DNA of 8,466 nt from an uncultured Bacteroidales bacterium (GCA_946407715.1 CAMJPH010000086.1:1-8466); one strand, 5' to 3'. Positions 1 through 7,423 are shown, counted from the stretch's first letter. The notes: generated from the sequence alone by a model not told the origin. Translations and numbers: made by a program.

Positions 1-11
1 TTTCACATCTG

Positions 12-68
12 AAAGAGATGACCGTCGGAATCGCACTTTTTTTTCGCGATTCCGACGGTCATCTCTTT
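12..68. terminator. Strong bidirectional terminator hairpin
   Basis: A perfect 23-bp inverted repeat: the left arm is 12-34 (starting AAAGAGATGACCG) and the right arm is 46-68, around an 11-base T-rich loop. The right arm runs into further T residues on the plus strand, and the outer A/T base pairs give a short U-run on the minus strand, so it could terminate in both directions. It probably ends a rightward gene lying left of the window and may also stop leftward transcripts coming from the flavin reductase gene about 140 bases away. Confidence 0.85.
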
Positions 69-69
69 T

Positions 70-209
70 TAGACACGGGATCAAACGGATCCTCATAAAC
101 CGACTCTGACCCTATGGTCGGAGCAGATCCGTCTGGGGCTCGGTGATTGCGCATACATGGCTCGCTCGTGGTTCGCCCGGGAGCAAACCACCATTGAAGG
201 AGGAGTGTA
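70..209. other. Intergenic region with weak secondary structure
   Basis: No convincing gene is seen here. There is a nested fold on the plus strand: outer arms 85-91 (ACGGATC) and 126-132 (GATCCGT) enclose an 8-bp stem 104-111/116-123 with a CTAT loop and one G-T pair. A second hairpin, 168-176 (GTGGTTCGC) with 183-191 (GCAAACCAC), lies just past the flavin reductase stop and could be a weak 3' end for that transcript. It lacks a U-tract, and no tRNA cloverleaf or CCA end fits. Confidence 0.35.
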
Positions 210-797
210 TCAGCTTTGGGATTTCTTCTTCTCCACCGAGAAGCCGAACTTGCCGATGATTTCTCCCAACGTGTAGTAGTGGCCGTGCGAATAGGCCACC
301 AAGTTGGCGCGTTTCAGGTCGATGGCGTCGGTTTTGGGGGAGAAGAGCTTTTCGTTGACGTGCACGGCCACCACCTCGGCTAAGAAGAGGTCGTGGCTGC
401 CGAGCGGGATGACCTGGGTGACCTTGCATTCCAGGTTCACGGGCGACTCCTCAATCATAGGGGCGTTCACCATCGTGGCGCGAACGGGGGTCAGCCCGGT
501 CTCCACAAATTTGTTGTACTTCCGGCCCGAGCGCACGCCGCACCAGTCGGCATACGGCGTCAACCTCTTGTCAACCAGGTTGATGACAAACGCGCCGGAC
601 TGCTTGATGATCCCGTATGAGTGCCGTTCGGGACGTATGGAAACAGCGCATACAGGCGGGTCGGAGTTGACCGTTCCCGCCCATGCGACTGTGATGATAT
701 TGTATTCTTCGAGGGTGCTGCCGCAAGAGACCATAACCACAGGGGTGGGGTTCAGCATATTGCCCCCGCGCAGCGTCCTTTTGCGTATCTTCGCCAT
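210..797 (-). CDS. Flavin reductase family protein (FMN-binding split barrel)
   Basis: A 195-residue protein of the flavin reductase-like, FMN-binding split-barrel family (DIM6/NTAB/RutF type), which bind FMN and commonly reduce flavin with NAD(P)H in the cytoplasm. Family hallmarks are visible: NPTPVVMVSCG at about 16-26, NIITVAWAGTVNSDPP at 33-48, the SIRPERHSYGII block at 53-64 followed by FVINL, then SPVNLECKV at 118-126 and a GSHDLFLAEVVAV strand at 133-145. Length is normal and there is no signal peptide. The ATG is chosen because its A overlaps the last base of the upstream stop codon (TAATG), which suggests translational coupling to the universal stress protein gene. The physiological substrate cannot be read from sequence; relatives serve many oxygenase or detoxification roles. 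No standalone promoter is seen. Confidence 0.9.
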   Translation of the reverse strand: MAKIRKRTLRGGNMLNPTPVVMVSCGSTLEEYNIITVAWAGTVNSDPPVCAVSIRPERHSYGIIKQSGAFVINLVDKRLTPYADWCGVRSGRKYNKFVETGLTPVRATMVNAPMIEESPVNLECKVTQVIPLGSHDLFLAEVVAVHVNEKLFSPKTDAIDLKRANLVAYSHGHYYTLGEIIGKFGFSVEKKKSQS

Positions 798-1645
798 TAT
801 CTGCCGAGACCCACAGCGGTGTAGTTCGGGATAATCAGCAACGGCATCTTGGAGGTGCTGAGAATCTCCGTCATGTTGGAGCTGGAGGTGAAGTCGGTCT
901 CGCTCTCCTCGCGCATAATCACGATAAGGTTGGCGTCGAGCTCATGGGCGTGGTTCAGCAGGGTCTGCACGTAGTCGTTATGCACGGTGAGCGTCACCAT
1001 CTCGTGGCGGACGTTCTTGTCCTCGCACATATCGGAGGCGTGGCGCATCTGCACGTTGATGATGTGGCGTGTGTCGGCATTGTTGGGGTAATAGATGCCG
1101 GCGATGGTCACCTTGGCGGCAAAGTATTTGCCGAGGTAGGTGGCGTAGCGCATTTTCTGCAACGTCTCGAAGCTGAGGTCAATAGGTGCGTAGATATTGT
1201 GCAGGTCACGTTTGATTTCGATATTCTCACGCATGATCAGGATCGGCACTTTGGAGTCTTTGATCAGTCGGTTGGCGTTATTGCCGATATAGCCTTCCTC
1301 GAAGCCGGAGGTGCCGTGGCAGCCCATCACGATAATGGTGTTGGGTTGGTTGGCGGCGTACTTGAGGATTTCCGTGTGCACCTTGCCTTCCAAAATGACA
1401 GTGTTTATGTCCACATTCGGGGCCTCCAGGCGGCACTCGTTTTTCCATTCCTCCAGGTTGGCCTGTACCTTCTGGAGGTAGTTGTCGCCACCGTCTTCGG
1501 TCACGTTGTTGGCGACACCGGGGGTTTTGACCCACACGAGGTGCATTTCCGCACCGGTTTTCAGCGCAATGGAGACTGCATGGCGCATGGCGTTGTGGGA
1601 GCTTTGGGAGAAATCAACACCTACTACAAGATTCTTCTTATTCAT
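797..1645 (-). CDS. Universal stress protein, tandem UspA domains
   Basis: A 282-residue cytoplasmic protein made of two UspA-type domains, roughly residues 1-139 and 148-274. The first begins with the typical strand NLVVGVDFSQSS and carries a nucleotide-binding-like motif G108-x2-G111-x9-G121 (GCHGTSGFEEG region), although the residue after the last glycine is Asn rather than the usual Ser/Thr. The second domain begins IYAPIDLSFET and ends MPLLIIPN but has lost the glycine motif, as is common in tandem Usp proteins where one half is structural. Usp proteins are linked to survival under starvation or redox stress; the exact job here is unknown. The gene starts 30 bases after the guaB stop, has no TAnnTTTG promoter in that gap, and overlaps the next gene by one base, so it is probably co-transcribed with both. 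Confidence 0.9.
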   Translation of the reverse strand: MNKKNLVVGVDFSQSSHNAMRHAVSIALKTGAEMHLVWVKTPGVANNVTEDGGDNYLQKVQANLEEWKNECRLEAPNVDINTVILEGKVHTEILKYAANQPNTIIVMGCHGTSGFEEGYIGNNANRLIKDSKVPILIMRENIEIKRDLHNIYAPIDLSFETLQKMRYATYLGKYFAAKVTIAGIYYPNNADTRHIINVQMRHASDMCEDKNVRHEMVTLTVHNDYVQTLLNHAHELDANLIVIMREESETDFTSSSNMTEILSTSKMPLLIIPNYTAVGLGR

Positions 1646-1675
1646 AACAATGGTATTTTTGGATGATTAACTTGC

Positions 1676-3166
<1,491 letters not shown>

Positions 3167-3177
3167 TTATTTTCGCG

Positions 3178-3185
3178 CAAAAATA
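3178..3185 (-). promoter_or_regulatory. Bacteroidota -7 element for guaB
   Basis: On the minus strand this reads TATTTTTG, an exact match to TAnnTTTG. It lies 23 bases before the guaB ATG, so the predicted leader is only about 15-20 bases. No good -33 TTTG is seen at the expected spacing. A leader this short leaves no room for a purine riboswitch. Confidence 0.6.
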
Positions 3186-3226
3186 AGAAATTTATGGATA
3201 CGACACCATCGTCGCCGAAATTTTTT

Positions 3227-3778
3227 TCATTCCTTCTTTTCCACCGCCTGGTACCCGCCGGTTCTTTTGTTGCCCTCATACCTGACGAGACCCTCCTCCT
3301 GTAGTTTTTTCAGGTAACGGGTTATTGTACTCTTGGGCAGATGTGTGTTTCCCTGAATGTCTGTGATTTTACATCCTGCGTTTGTTGAAATATACTGGAA
3401 AATGGCAAGGGCTTTCGGGTTCAGCTTCGCTGTAAGAGGTTCTGGTTGAGGATCCTCTGATACTGGGGTTTCCTGTTTCGGCTTGCTAAGAACGGCTTTG
3501 GCAATGGGTATCACCTCTGAACGGTAGGGCTTCCCTATTTTTAACAGGTAGTCCTCGACATTCTCATCCGTAGAGAGGGTTATTTCATCCTCTGTGCAAC
3601 TTTTCAGGCAGGATTTGTTGACAATGACACTCTTTGATACTTGCATAAAGTCTTCTTCTCCCAACAATTGTAGAAGTTCCGCCAGTGTGCTTCGCCGTTC
3701 ATACTTGTTTCCATCATGCTTAAAAAAACGGTTGTAGTTTTGCAATTGTTGGACGTAGCAGATTCTGTCGGCATCCAA
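3227..3778 (-). CDS. LytTR-domain regulator with C-terminal winged helix (probably lacks its N-terminus)
   Basis: A 183-codon open frame with two DNA-binding modules. Residues 1-90 match a LytTR domain: RICYVQQLQNYNRFF, then STLAELLQLL, then the hallmark FMQVSKSVIVNKSCL (residues 44-58) and LLKIGKPYRSEVI. After a Pro/Glu/Lys-rich linker (about 98-118), residues 120-178 form a winged helix-turn-helix: ALAIFQYI, KITDIQ, LPKSTITRYLKKLQEEGLV, then a wing ending KRTGGYQAV. It is probably a transcription factor. The only start in frame near the domain edge is a TTG at 3778, with no ribosome-binding site, and the frame remains open upstream to a TGA at 3881. The domain's first strand is probably encoded further upstream, and the real promoter and ATG lie in another frame (see the fragment at 3720-3914). 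The gene therefore looks frameshifted, or the window contains a sequencing error. Confidence 0.75.
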   Translation of the reverse strand: MDADRICYVQQLQNYNRFFKHDGNKYERRSTLAELLQLLGEEDFMQVSKSVIVNKSCLKSCTEDEITLSTDENVEDYLLKIGKPYRSEVIPIAKAVLSKPKQETPVSEDPQPEPLTAKLNPKALAIFQYISTNAGCKITDIQGNTHLPKSTITRYLKKLQEEGLVRYEGNKRTGGYQAVEKKE

Positions 3779-3914
3779 GCAGCGCCAGGAAACAGTCTGT
3801 TTCGGGCTCCACCGCTGGCCGTATGAAACTGTAGTTGGTATAATACCAAAAGAAGAAAATGGAAAAAACCAGATGTCCGATCAGGGTCTTTAAAAACGGC
3901 TTGCTTATGTTCAT
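3720..3914 (-). pseudogene. Membrane-anchor N-terminal fragment of the LytTR regulator
   Basis: An ATG at 3914 opens a frame beginning MNISKPFLKTLIGH, followed by one hydrophobic helix (LVFSIFFFWYYTNY, about residues 14-27) and FIRPAVEPETDCFLALLG. This resembles the membrane anchor that precedes LytTR domains in many Bacteroidota proteins. The frame then runs out of phase with the LytTR ORF and stops at 3720, inside the LytTR coding region. Skipping one base somewhere between about 3825 and 3776 would join anchor to LytTR domain and give a protein of about 229 residues. An exact -7 promoter element lies 25 bases upstream of this ATG, which supports it as the true gene start. Confidence 0.55.
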
Positions 3915-3938
3915 AACAAATGAATTGTTTTTTTCCCG

Positions 3939-3946
3939 CAAAGATA
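3939..3946 (-). promoter_or_regulatory. Bacteroidota -7 element for the LytTR gene
   Basis: On the minus strand this reads TATCTTTG, an exact TAnnTTTG match and the same octamer as the transposase promoter at 6372-6379. It lies 24 bases before the ATG at 3914. No -33 TTTG is seen at 19-21 bases upstream. Confidence 0.55.
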
Positions 3947-4257
3947 GCATTTCCTGCGAAACAGCGGGTGTTATTATTCTCATTTCGTTCTAAGGATGTC
4001 TTCTAAGAGGGTTAAAAATTACACATAATAGCGAGTATCTATAAAAACTATGAGATTATTCTTTGAGAATGAAAGTTAGAGATTGCTGTTTAACATTCTT
4101 GTTTTCAATCTATTGCTTAATTCTCATTCAGATAGATTTTGTCACACCCGTTTTTTTCATTGCAAAGTGACGAAATGAGCAGGGAGACTGATTGGCGAAT
4201 ACGCTTAATTGGTAAATTTGTAGCGACAAAAAAGAAGTTTTATAAAATAATAGGGTT
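3947..4257. other. AT-rich divergent intergenic region
   Basis: About 310 AT-rich bases separate the leftward regulator from the rightward accessory genes. No coding signal is seen. There is a small hairpin ATTCT-TTG-AGAAT at 4058-4070. Its right end contains the promoter for the 4266 gene. An operator for the divergent LytTR-type protein could lie here, but I see no clear pair of spaced direct repeats. Confidence 0.4.
4192..4220 (+). promoter_or_regulatory. Bacteroidota-type promoter for the 4266 gene
   Basis: TAAATTTG at 4213-4220 is an exact TAnnTTTG -7 element, with a TTG at 4192-4194 about 18 bases upstream as a plausible -33 element. The predicted start point is near 4227, giving a leader of roughly 30-40 bases. 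Confidence 0.6.
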
Positions 4258-4265
4258 ATGAAAAA

Positions 4266-4760
4266 ATGTTTTTGTATTTGATTGTTACAACGGCCATGCT
4301 AATGTGTCCGTCTTCCGAGAAAACGACCGACACTCAAGGGGAGGGTTATCATTCGGATAACAAGGTAATTCTTTTGCCAACGGAAACAAAGGAGTCAAGT
4401 TATCTTCTCACTATTACGACAGGACACTTGAGAACCCATTGTGGCGGGAGCTGTATTTCCATAAACGGTAAACCATGTCATATTGATTGTATGGGTGACG
4501 GTCATATTTGTCTAACCTCAGCAGCCGTCTCCCTGAATCAGGTCGGAGCTGACCTTACTGCCACCACCACGGACACGTTCGGGTTGACCACGGAGGACTT
4601 CTTCGTGATGCCTGACCGTTCGTTGAACTACACGGACGACAACAACAACCGCATCTTCCTGAACATTCCGGCGCAGTTAGTCTGTCGTGACACTGCCACC
4701 AAGCAGTTCACGTTCACGGGACTGTTCTTCAGTGAAACGCCGGAGTATACAAATAACTAA
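4266..4760 (+). CDS. Small cysteine-rich exported protein, function unknown
   Basis: A 164-residue protein I cannot assign to a family. A short hydrophobic N-terminus (MFLYLIVTTAMLM) precedes Cys14, which looks like a degenerate lipoprotein signal; the Met just before the Cys is not a normal lipobox residue. Cysteines at 59, 63, 71, 75 and 82 cluster in GHLRTHCGGSC and PCHIDCMGDGHIC, which could be a disulfide-rich or metal-binding knot. The second half (about residues 95-164, RIFLNIPAQLVCRD and QFTFTGLFFSETPEY) looks like beta strands. An earlier ATG at 4258 reads MKKCFCI and then stops; one more A in the A-run at 4261-4266 would fuse MKK to this frame and make a normal basic signal-peptide start. 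Codons in the last third are clearly GC-richer than in the first. Confidence 0.6.
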   Translation: MFLYLIVTTAMLMCPSSEKTTDTQGEGYHSDNKVILLPTETKESSYLLTITTGHLRTHCGGSCISINGKPCHIDCMGDGHICLTSAAVSLNQVGADLTATTTDTFGLTTEDFFVMPDRSLNYTDDNNNRIFLNIPAQLVCRDTATKQFTFTGLFFSETPEYTNN

Positions 4761-4779
4761 TAATGGTCCCATAGGGTAT

Positions 4780-4827
4780 GTAGAGACGCAAAATTTTGCG
4801 TCTCCATGCACGGTCGTGCGTCTCTAC
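4780..4827. repeat. Nested palindromic repeat, dispersed-repeat type
   Basis: GAGACGCAAAATTTTGCGTCTC-type sequence at 4783-4804 is a perfect 22-bp palindrome. The arm GTAGAGACGC (4780-4789) is also exactly complementary to GCGTCTCTAC at 4818-4827. Between the two right-hand arms lies a smaller hairpin, GCACG-GT-CGTGC (4808-4819). The DNA or RNA could therefore fold in two competing ways. Palindromes ending in TAGAGACGC are known as scattered repeats in several bacterial groups, so this is probably one member of a family; its copy number cannot be seen here. Confidence 0.75.
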
Positions 4828-4924
4828 GCTGCTCGGGAAATCAAAAACTCCGTTCGCGAAAAATCAAGAGGAAACAATGGGTAGATCGCACAGTAACAGG
4901 ACGTATTGGAAACTCGGTGAAAAC

Positions 4925-4957
4925 GCCACCGCCTCACAGTCCGCAAGTGGCGGTGGC
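4925..4957. repeat. Nine-base-pair inverted repeat
   Basis: GCCACCGCC (4925-4933) is exactly complementary to GGCGGTGGC (4949-4957) around a 15-base loop. There is no T-run after either arm, so it is not a typical terminator. Function unknown. Confidence 0.55.
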
Positions 4958-5102
4958 AGATGCCGGGCGTGTGTGCGCGGATTAGAGAGCGGGGTAGGGT
5001 ATCTTTTGAGAAAGACGATGCGAGAATAAAATTGATATCAAACAAGTAATATAAAATATCGTAAATTTCATGTTTTCAATATGTATTTAAAACACTAATA
5101 TT

Positions 5103-5984
5103 ATGAAACAATCATTCTTTATTATAGCAAGTATTGTCTTGCTGCTGTGCGGTAGCGTAGCATGGGGACAGGAAACACCTGATTCTCAAAACAGACAGTG
5201 GAATATAGTTGAATACAACCTCGGGCATTATACCAATTCCGTTATCTCCACTGGATCTGACACAACTATAAACGAAACCCTTGCCTCTCGGCTTTATGAA
5301 AATGATAATTATGTCGGGGCATATTTTACGAAAGACGACAAATGTTTTTTTGAAGATTCGCTTGGTAATACCACCCTTCTTTATGATTATGGGCTACAAC
5401 CAGGAGACACTGCATTTTGGATTCCCATATTGGATGCATTTTGGGATGAGGAGCAGTATTTGATAGTTGACAGTATTTCCACAGCACAAGTCAATGGAGA
5501 GGGTAAAAAAGTATTATTTTTCAAACCTCTCTCGGATGGTCTTTTCAAATTCATTCGAGAAAGCTGGATTGAAGATGTCGGAAGTGTACATGGTTTTCTG
5601 TACCCTACCCACTTTCGCTTATTGGAGGCCGAAGCACAACAAAAATGTGACCTCACCTGTTTCTTTTTGAACGGCAGTCTTGCTTGGATGAATCCGAACT
5701 ACACAGAATGTGGAGGAACTAGTATCACAGAGTACGAAAAGGAAGGCGTGTTGCTATATCCCAATCCCGCGTTGGATATGTTGAACATTGTTTTGCCTGA
5801 GAGGGTCATCTCAGAGAAGATATACTGTGATATTTTTGACATTCAAGGAAATCTTGTAAAGAAAGATGTGATTTCCTGTGATACTAAAAAACAGATTGAC
5901 ATATCCACATTGCCTGTCGGACAGTACATAATACATTGTTACGATGCGTCCAATTTTAATCAAAGTGTCAAATTTATAAAGTAG
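5103..5984 (+). CDS. T9SS-secreted protein with type A sorting domain
   Basis: A 293-residue secreted protein. Residues 1-22 are a signal peptide: K at position 3, the hydrophobic stretch FFIIASIVLLLCGSV, and a likely cleavage near AWG/Q. Residues 217-293 are a type IX secretion type A C-terminal sorting domain: LLYPNPALDMLNIVLP at 217-232, YCDIFDIQGNLVKK at 241-254, IDISTLPVGQYIIHCYD at 265-281 and the terminal SVKFIK. Such domains are removed on export through the outer membrane, and the protein is then released or anchored at the surface. The central part (about 24-205) matches no family I recognise; it is rich in Asp, Tyr and Trp with a few Cys. The gene ends with tandem TAG stops, and five bases later the ATG of the decayed gene follows, so the two were probably one operon. 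Confidence 0.88.
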   Translation: MKQSFFIIASIVLLLCGSVAWGQETPDSQNRQWNIVEYNLGHYTNSVISTGSDTTINETLASRLYENDNYVGAYFTKDDKCFFEDSLGNTTLLYDYGLQPGDTAFWIPILDAFWDEEQYLIVDSISTAQVNGEGKKVLFFKPLSDGLFKFIRESWIEDVGSVHGFLYPTHFRLLEAEAQQKCDLTCFFLNGSLAWMNPNYTECGGTSITEYEKEGVLLYPNPALDMLNIVLPERVISEKIYCDIFDIQGNLVKKDVISCDTKKQIDISTLPVGQYIIHCYDASNFNQSVKFIK

Positions 5985-5989
5985 TAGAT

Positions 5990-6301
5990 ATGAAAAAGTT
6001 ATTTCCTCTTACAGTATTGTTGTTTGTTGTTGGATTTTCTGCCGGTCAAGTTTAGTCTGATGATAAACTATGGGTTACCTTTGCGGACACCACAACCTTG
6101 TTGTCAAGTGACAAAGCAACAACAAACACCACTATCAATGCCATATTAAATGAATATGGCGTCACAAACATAGTTCCATTGTTCCCATTTGCCAAAACAC
6201 CATTTTTGAGGCATACATACGAGGTGACGACACAAAAAGCAGAATTATTACCCAAATTCAACTCATTAATGCAACTTTTCAGACCCGCAGGGCTGGCATA
6301 G
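5990..6301 (+). pseudogene. Decayed secreted-protein gene (amber stop, 3' truncated)
   Basis: The ATG at 5990 opens MKKLFPLTVLLFVVGFSAGQ, a clear signal peptide, and an in-frame TAG follows at 6053-6055 right after the cleavage region. The same frame then continues for 81 codons (SDDKLWVTFADTTTLLSS, then ILNEYGVTNIVPLFPFAK, RHTYEVTTQKAELLPKF and on) to a TAG at 6299-6301. A single change (CAG to TAG, Gln) would explain the interruption. The protein is also too short for the family it suggests: the segment resembles the N-terminal, propeptide-like part of larger secreted Bacteroidota proteins, and it stops where the palindrome and insertion sequence begin. No continuation is found on the far side of the element. 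A recoded TAG is unlikely because the gene just upstream uses TAG as its normal stop. Confidence 0.72.
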
Positions 6302-6306
6302 AAGGG

Positions 6307-6356
6307 GGTCGGCGGCGGTTCTGACGGGGGTACCCCCGTCAGAACCGCCGCCGACC
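6307..6356. repeat. Perfect 50-bp palindrome at the insertion-sequence edge
   Basis: The left arm 6307-6331 starts GGTCGGCGGCGGTTC and the right arm 6332-6356 is its exact complement, with no spacer; the centre is GGGGGTACCCCC. It is very GC-rich, unlike the pseudogene before it. It sits 16 bases before the -7 element of the transposase. As RNA it would form a very stable hairpin that could insulate the transposase from read-through transcription or act as a terminator, although no clean U-tract follows. It could also be the target at which the element inserted. Confidence 0.9.
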
Positions 6357-6371
6357 GGGCCGAAAAAAGGC

Positions 6372-6379
6372 TATCTTTG
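6372..6379 (+). promoter_or_regulatory. Bacteroidota -7 element for the transposase
   Basis: TATCTTTG is an exact TAnnTTTG match 23 bases before the transposase ATG at 6403. The -33 position falls within or next to the palindrome and shows no TTTG, so expression may be weak or may depend on the palindrome. Confidence 0.5.
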
Positions 6380-6402
6380 CGAGGCCAACAAATTTGCAAA
6401 AA

Positions 6403-7383
6403 ATGAGCCATTTAACGACCGAGCAAAGATGCGAAATTTCCGTGTACCTCAGGATGGGACACTCACAAAAATTTATCGCCGAGAAAATCGGAAAACATAA
6501 ATCTGTGATCAACAGGGAGTTGAAGAGGAACTCCAATCCCGAAACACGTCAGTACGATCCAAAAATCGCGCATGAAAAATACCTGAAAAGAATGCATGAG
6601 AAGCCCAAACATGTCAAGTTCACGCCTGAAATCCAGCAAATCGTGAACATGGGGCTTGAGATGGATTTCTCCCCGGAACAGATTGTCGGGCGCAGCAAAC
6701 TGCAAAAAGTCGAAGGGATGGTGTCGCATGAGCGCATCTACCAGTACGTGTGGAAGGACAAGCGCAACGGCGGCGACTGGCACAAACATCTCCGACGAAA
6801 GGGACGGCACCATAGGAAACGGGGAAACAAGCGCGATAATCGCGGCATCATCCGCGACAGGGTAAGCATTGACCAGAGGCCAGCGGTGGTGGAAGATAAG
6901 AAACGGTTCGGCGACTTGGAAGTCGACCTCGTGGTGGGGCGGAACCACAAAGGGGCGTTACTGACCGTCAACGACCGGGCAGGCTATCTTTCGTGGATAG
7001 CCAAGCTGTCGGGAAAGCACGCGCAAGAGATCCGCGACAAGGCCATCCAAATGCTTCTTCCTTTCAAAGGGATGCTGCACACCATCACTTCCGACAATGG
7101 CAAGGAGTTCGCAGAGCACAAGGCTATTGCTGAAGCTCTTGGCGTGGATTACTTTTTCGCCCACCCCTATCATTCCTGGGAACGTGGTGCCAACGAGAAC
7201 ATGAACGGCCTCATCAGACAGTATTTGCCGAAAGGCACCTCTTTCGAAAGCCTCACGGACAACGATATTTCATTTATTCAAAACAAGTTAAACAACAGGC
7301 CAAGAAAAAAGTTGAATTTTATGACTCCGCGTGAATATTTTTTTTCTAATTTTGCACCCGTAAACTTGAATCTTATAATTTAA
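6403..7383 (+). CDS. IS30-family transposase
   Basis: A 326-residue DDE transposase. The start is the ATG at 6403 (MSHLTTEQRCEISVYL); a TTG nine bases earlier is in frame but less likely. Residues 1-45 hold the IS30-type helix-turn-helix (MGHSQKFIAEKIGKHKSVIN, then REL). A second DNA-binding region follows (DFSPEQIVGR, then SHERIYQYVW). The catalytic triad is complete: Asp175 in GDLEVDLVVG, Asp231 in TSDNGKEF and Glu265 in RGANENMNGL, with exactly 33 residues between the last two, which is the family D(33)E spacing. The conserved LNNRPRKKL motif lies near the C-terminus. Length and motifs suggest an active enzyme. The last codons contain an outward-pointing promoter-like octamer. Confidence 0.95.
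   Translation: MSHLTTEQRCEISVYLRMGHSQKFIAEKIGKHKSVINRELKRNSNPETRQYDPKIAHEKYLKRMHEKPKHVKFTPEIQQIVNMGLEMDFSPEQIVGRSKLQKVEGMVSHERIYQYVWKDKRNGGDWHKHLRRKGRHHRKRGNKRDNRGIIRDRVSIDQRPAVVEDKKRFGDLEVDLVVGRNHKGALLTVNDRAGYLSWIAKLSGKHAQEIRDKAIQMLLPFKGMLHTITSDNGKEFAEHKAIAEALGVDYFFAHPYHSWERGANENMNGLIRQYLPKGTSFESLTDNDISFIQNKLNNRPRKKLNFMTPREYFFSNFAPVNLNLII
7347..7354 (+). promoter_or_regulatory. Outward -7 element inside the transposase 3' end
   Basis: TAATTTTG is an exact TAnnTTTG match located 74 bases before the ATG at 7428. It could drive the beta-barrel gene from within the insertion sequence. No -33 TTTG or TTG is seen at suitable spacing, so support is modest. Confidence 0.4.
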
Positions 7384-7423
7384 AGTTGCATTTATTAATT
7401 GAATTCGGCACAAAAAACAATAC

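Larger units (their letters stand above)
4761..5102. other. Non-coding region with palindromes
   Basis: This gap of about 340 bases shows no convincing gene. Short open frames exist on both strands but lack export signals, recognisable motifs or promoters. It holds a nested palindromic repeat (4780-4827), a 9-bp hairpin (4925-4957) and a small palindrome TTGATATCAA (5032-5041). The last 70 bases are very AT-rich and are the likely promoter region of the next gene; TAAATTTC at 5062-5069 is one mismatch from the -7 consensus. Confidence 0.5.
6358..7410 (+). mobile_element. IS30-family insertion sequence (ends tentative)
   Basis: One transposase gene makes up nearly the whole element. The ends are uncertain. 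The best candidate terminal repeats are 6358-6382 (GGCCGAAAAAAGG and on) against the complement of 7386-7410 (TGCCGAATTCAAT and on), matching at 14 of 25 positions including a shared GCCGAA. I see no convincing target duplication. The 50-bp palindrome adjoins the left end and may belong to the element or to its target. The pseudogene on the left is cut at this point. Confidence 0.5.

Noticed and set aside
70..200. Possible tRNA or structured RNA
   Set aside because: There are stems, but no cloverleaf, anticodon loop or CCA-type acceptor could be fitted.
304..834. Plus-strand open frame of 176 codons
   Set aside because: Antisense to the flavin reductase gene, whose family motifs are clear.
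944..1666. Plus-strand open frame of 240 codons
   Set aside because: Antisense shadow of the universal stress protein gene; low-complexity His/Val/Gly composition and no motif.
4796..5045. Small open frames on both strands after the cysteine-rich gene
   Set aside because: They cross the palindromic repeat and hairpin, have no promoter or recognisable motif, and overlap each other on opposite strands.
5990..6301. Alternative genetic code with TAG read as Gln
   Set aside because: The adjacent T9SS gene ends with tandem TAG right after its conserved C-terminus, so TAG acts as a stop here.
6463..6948. Minus-strand open frame of 161 codons
   Set aside because: Shadow of the IS30 transposase, which has a complete D-D-E triad.
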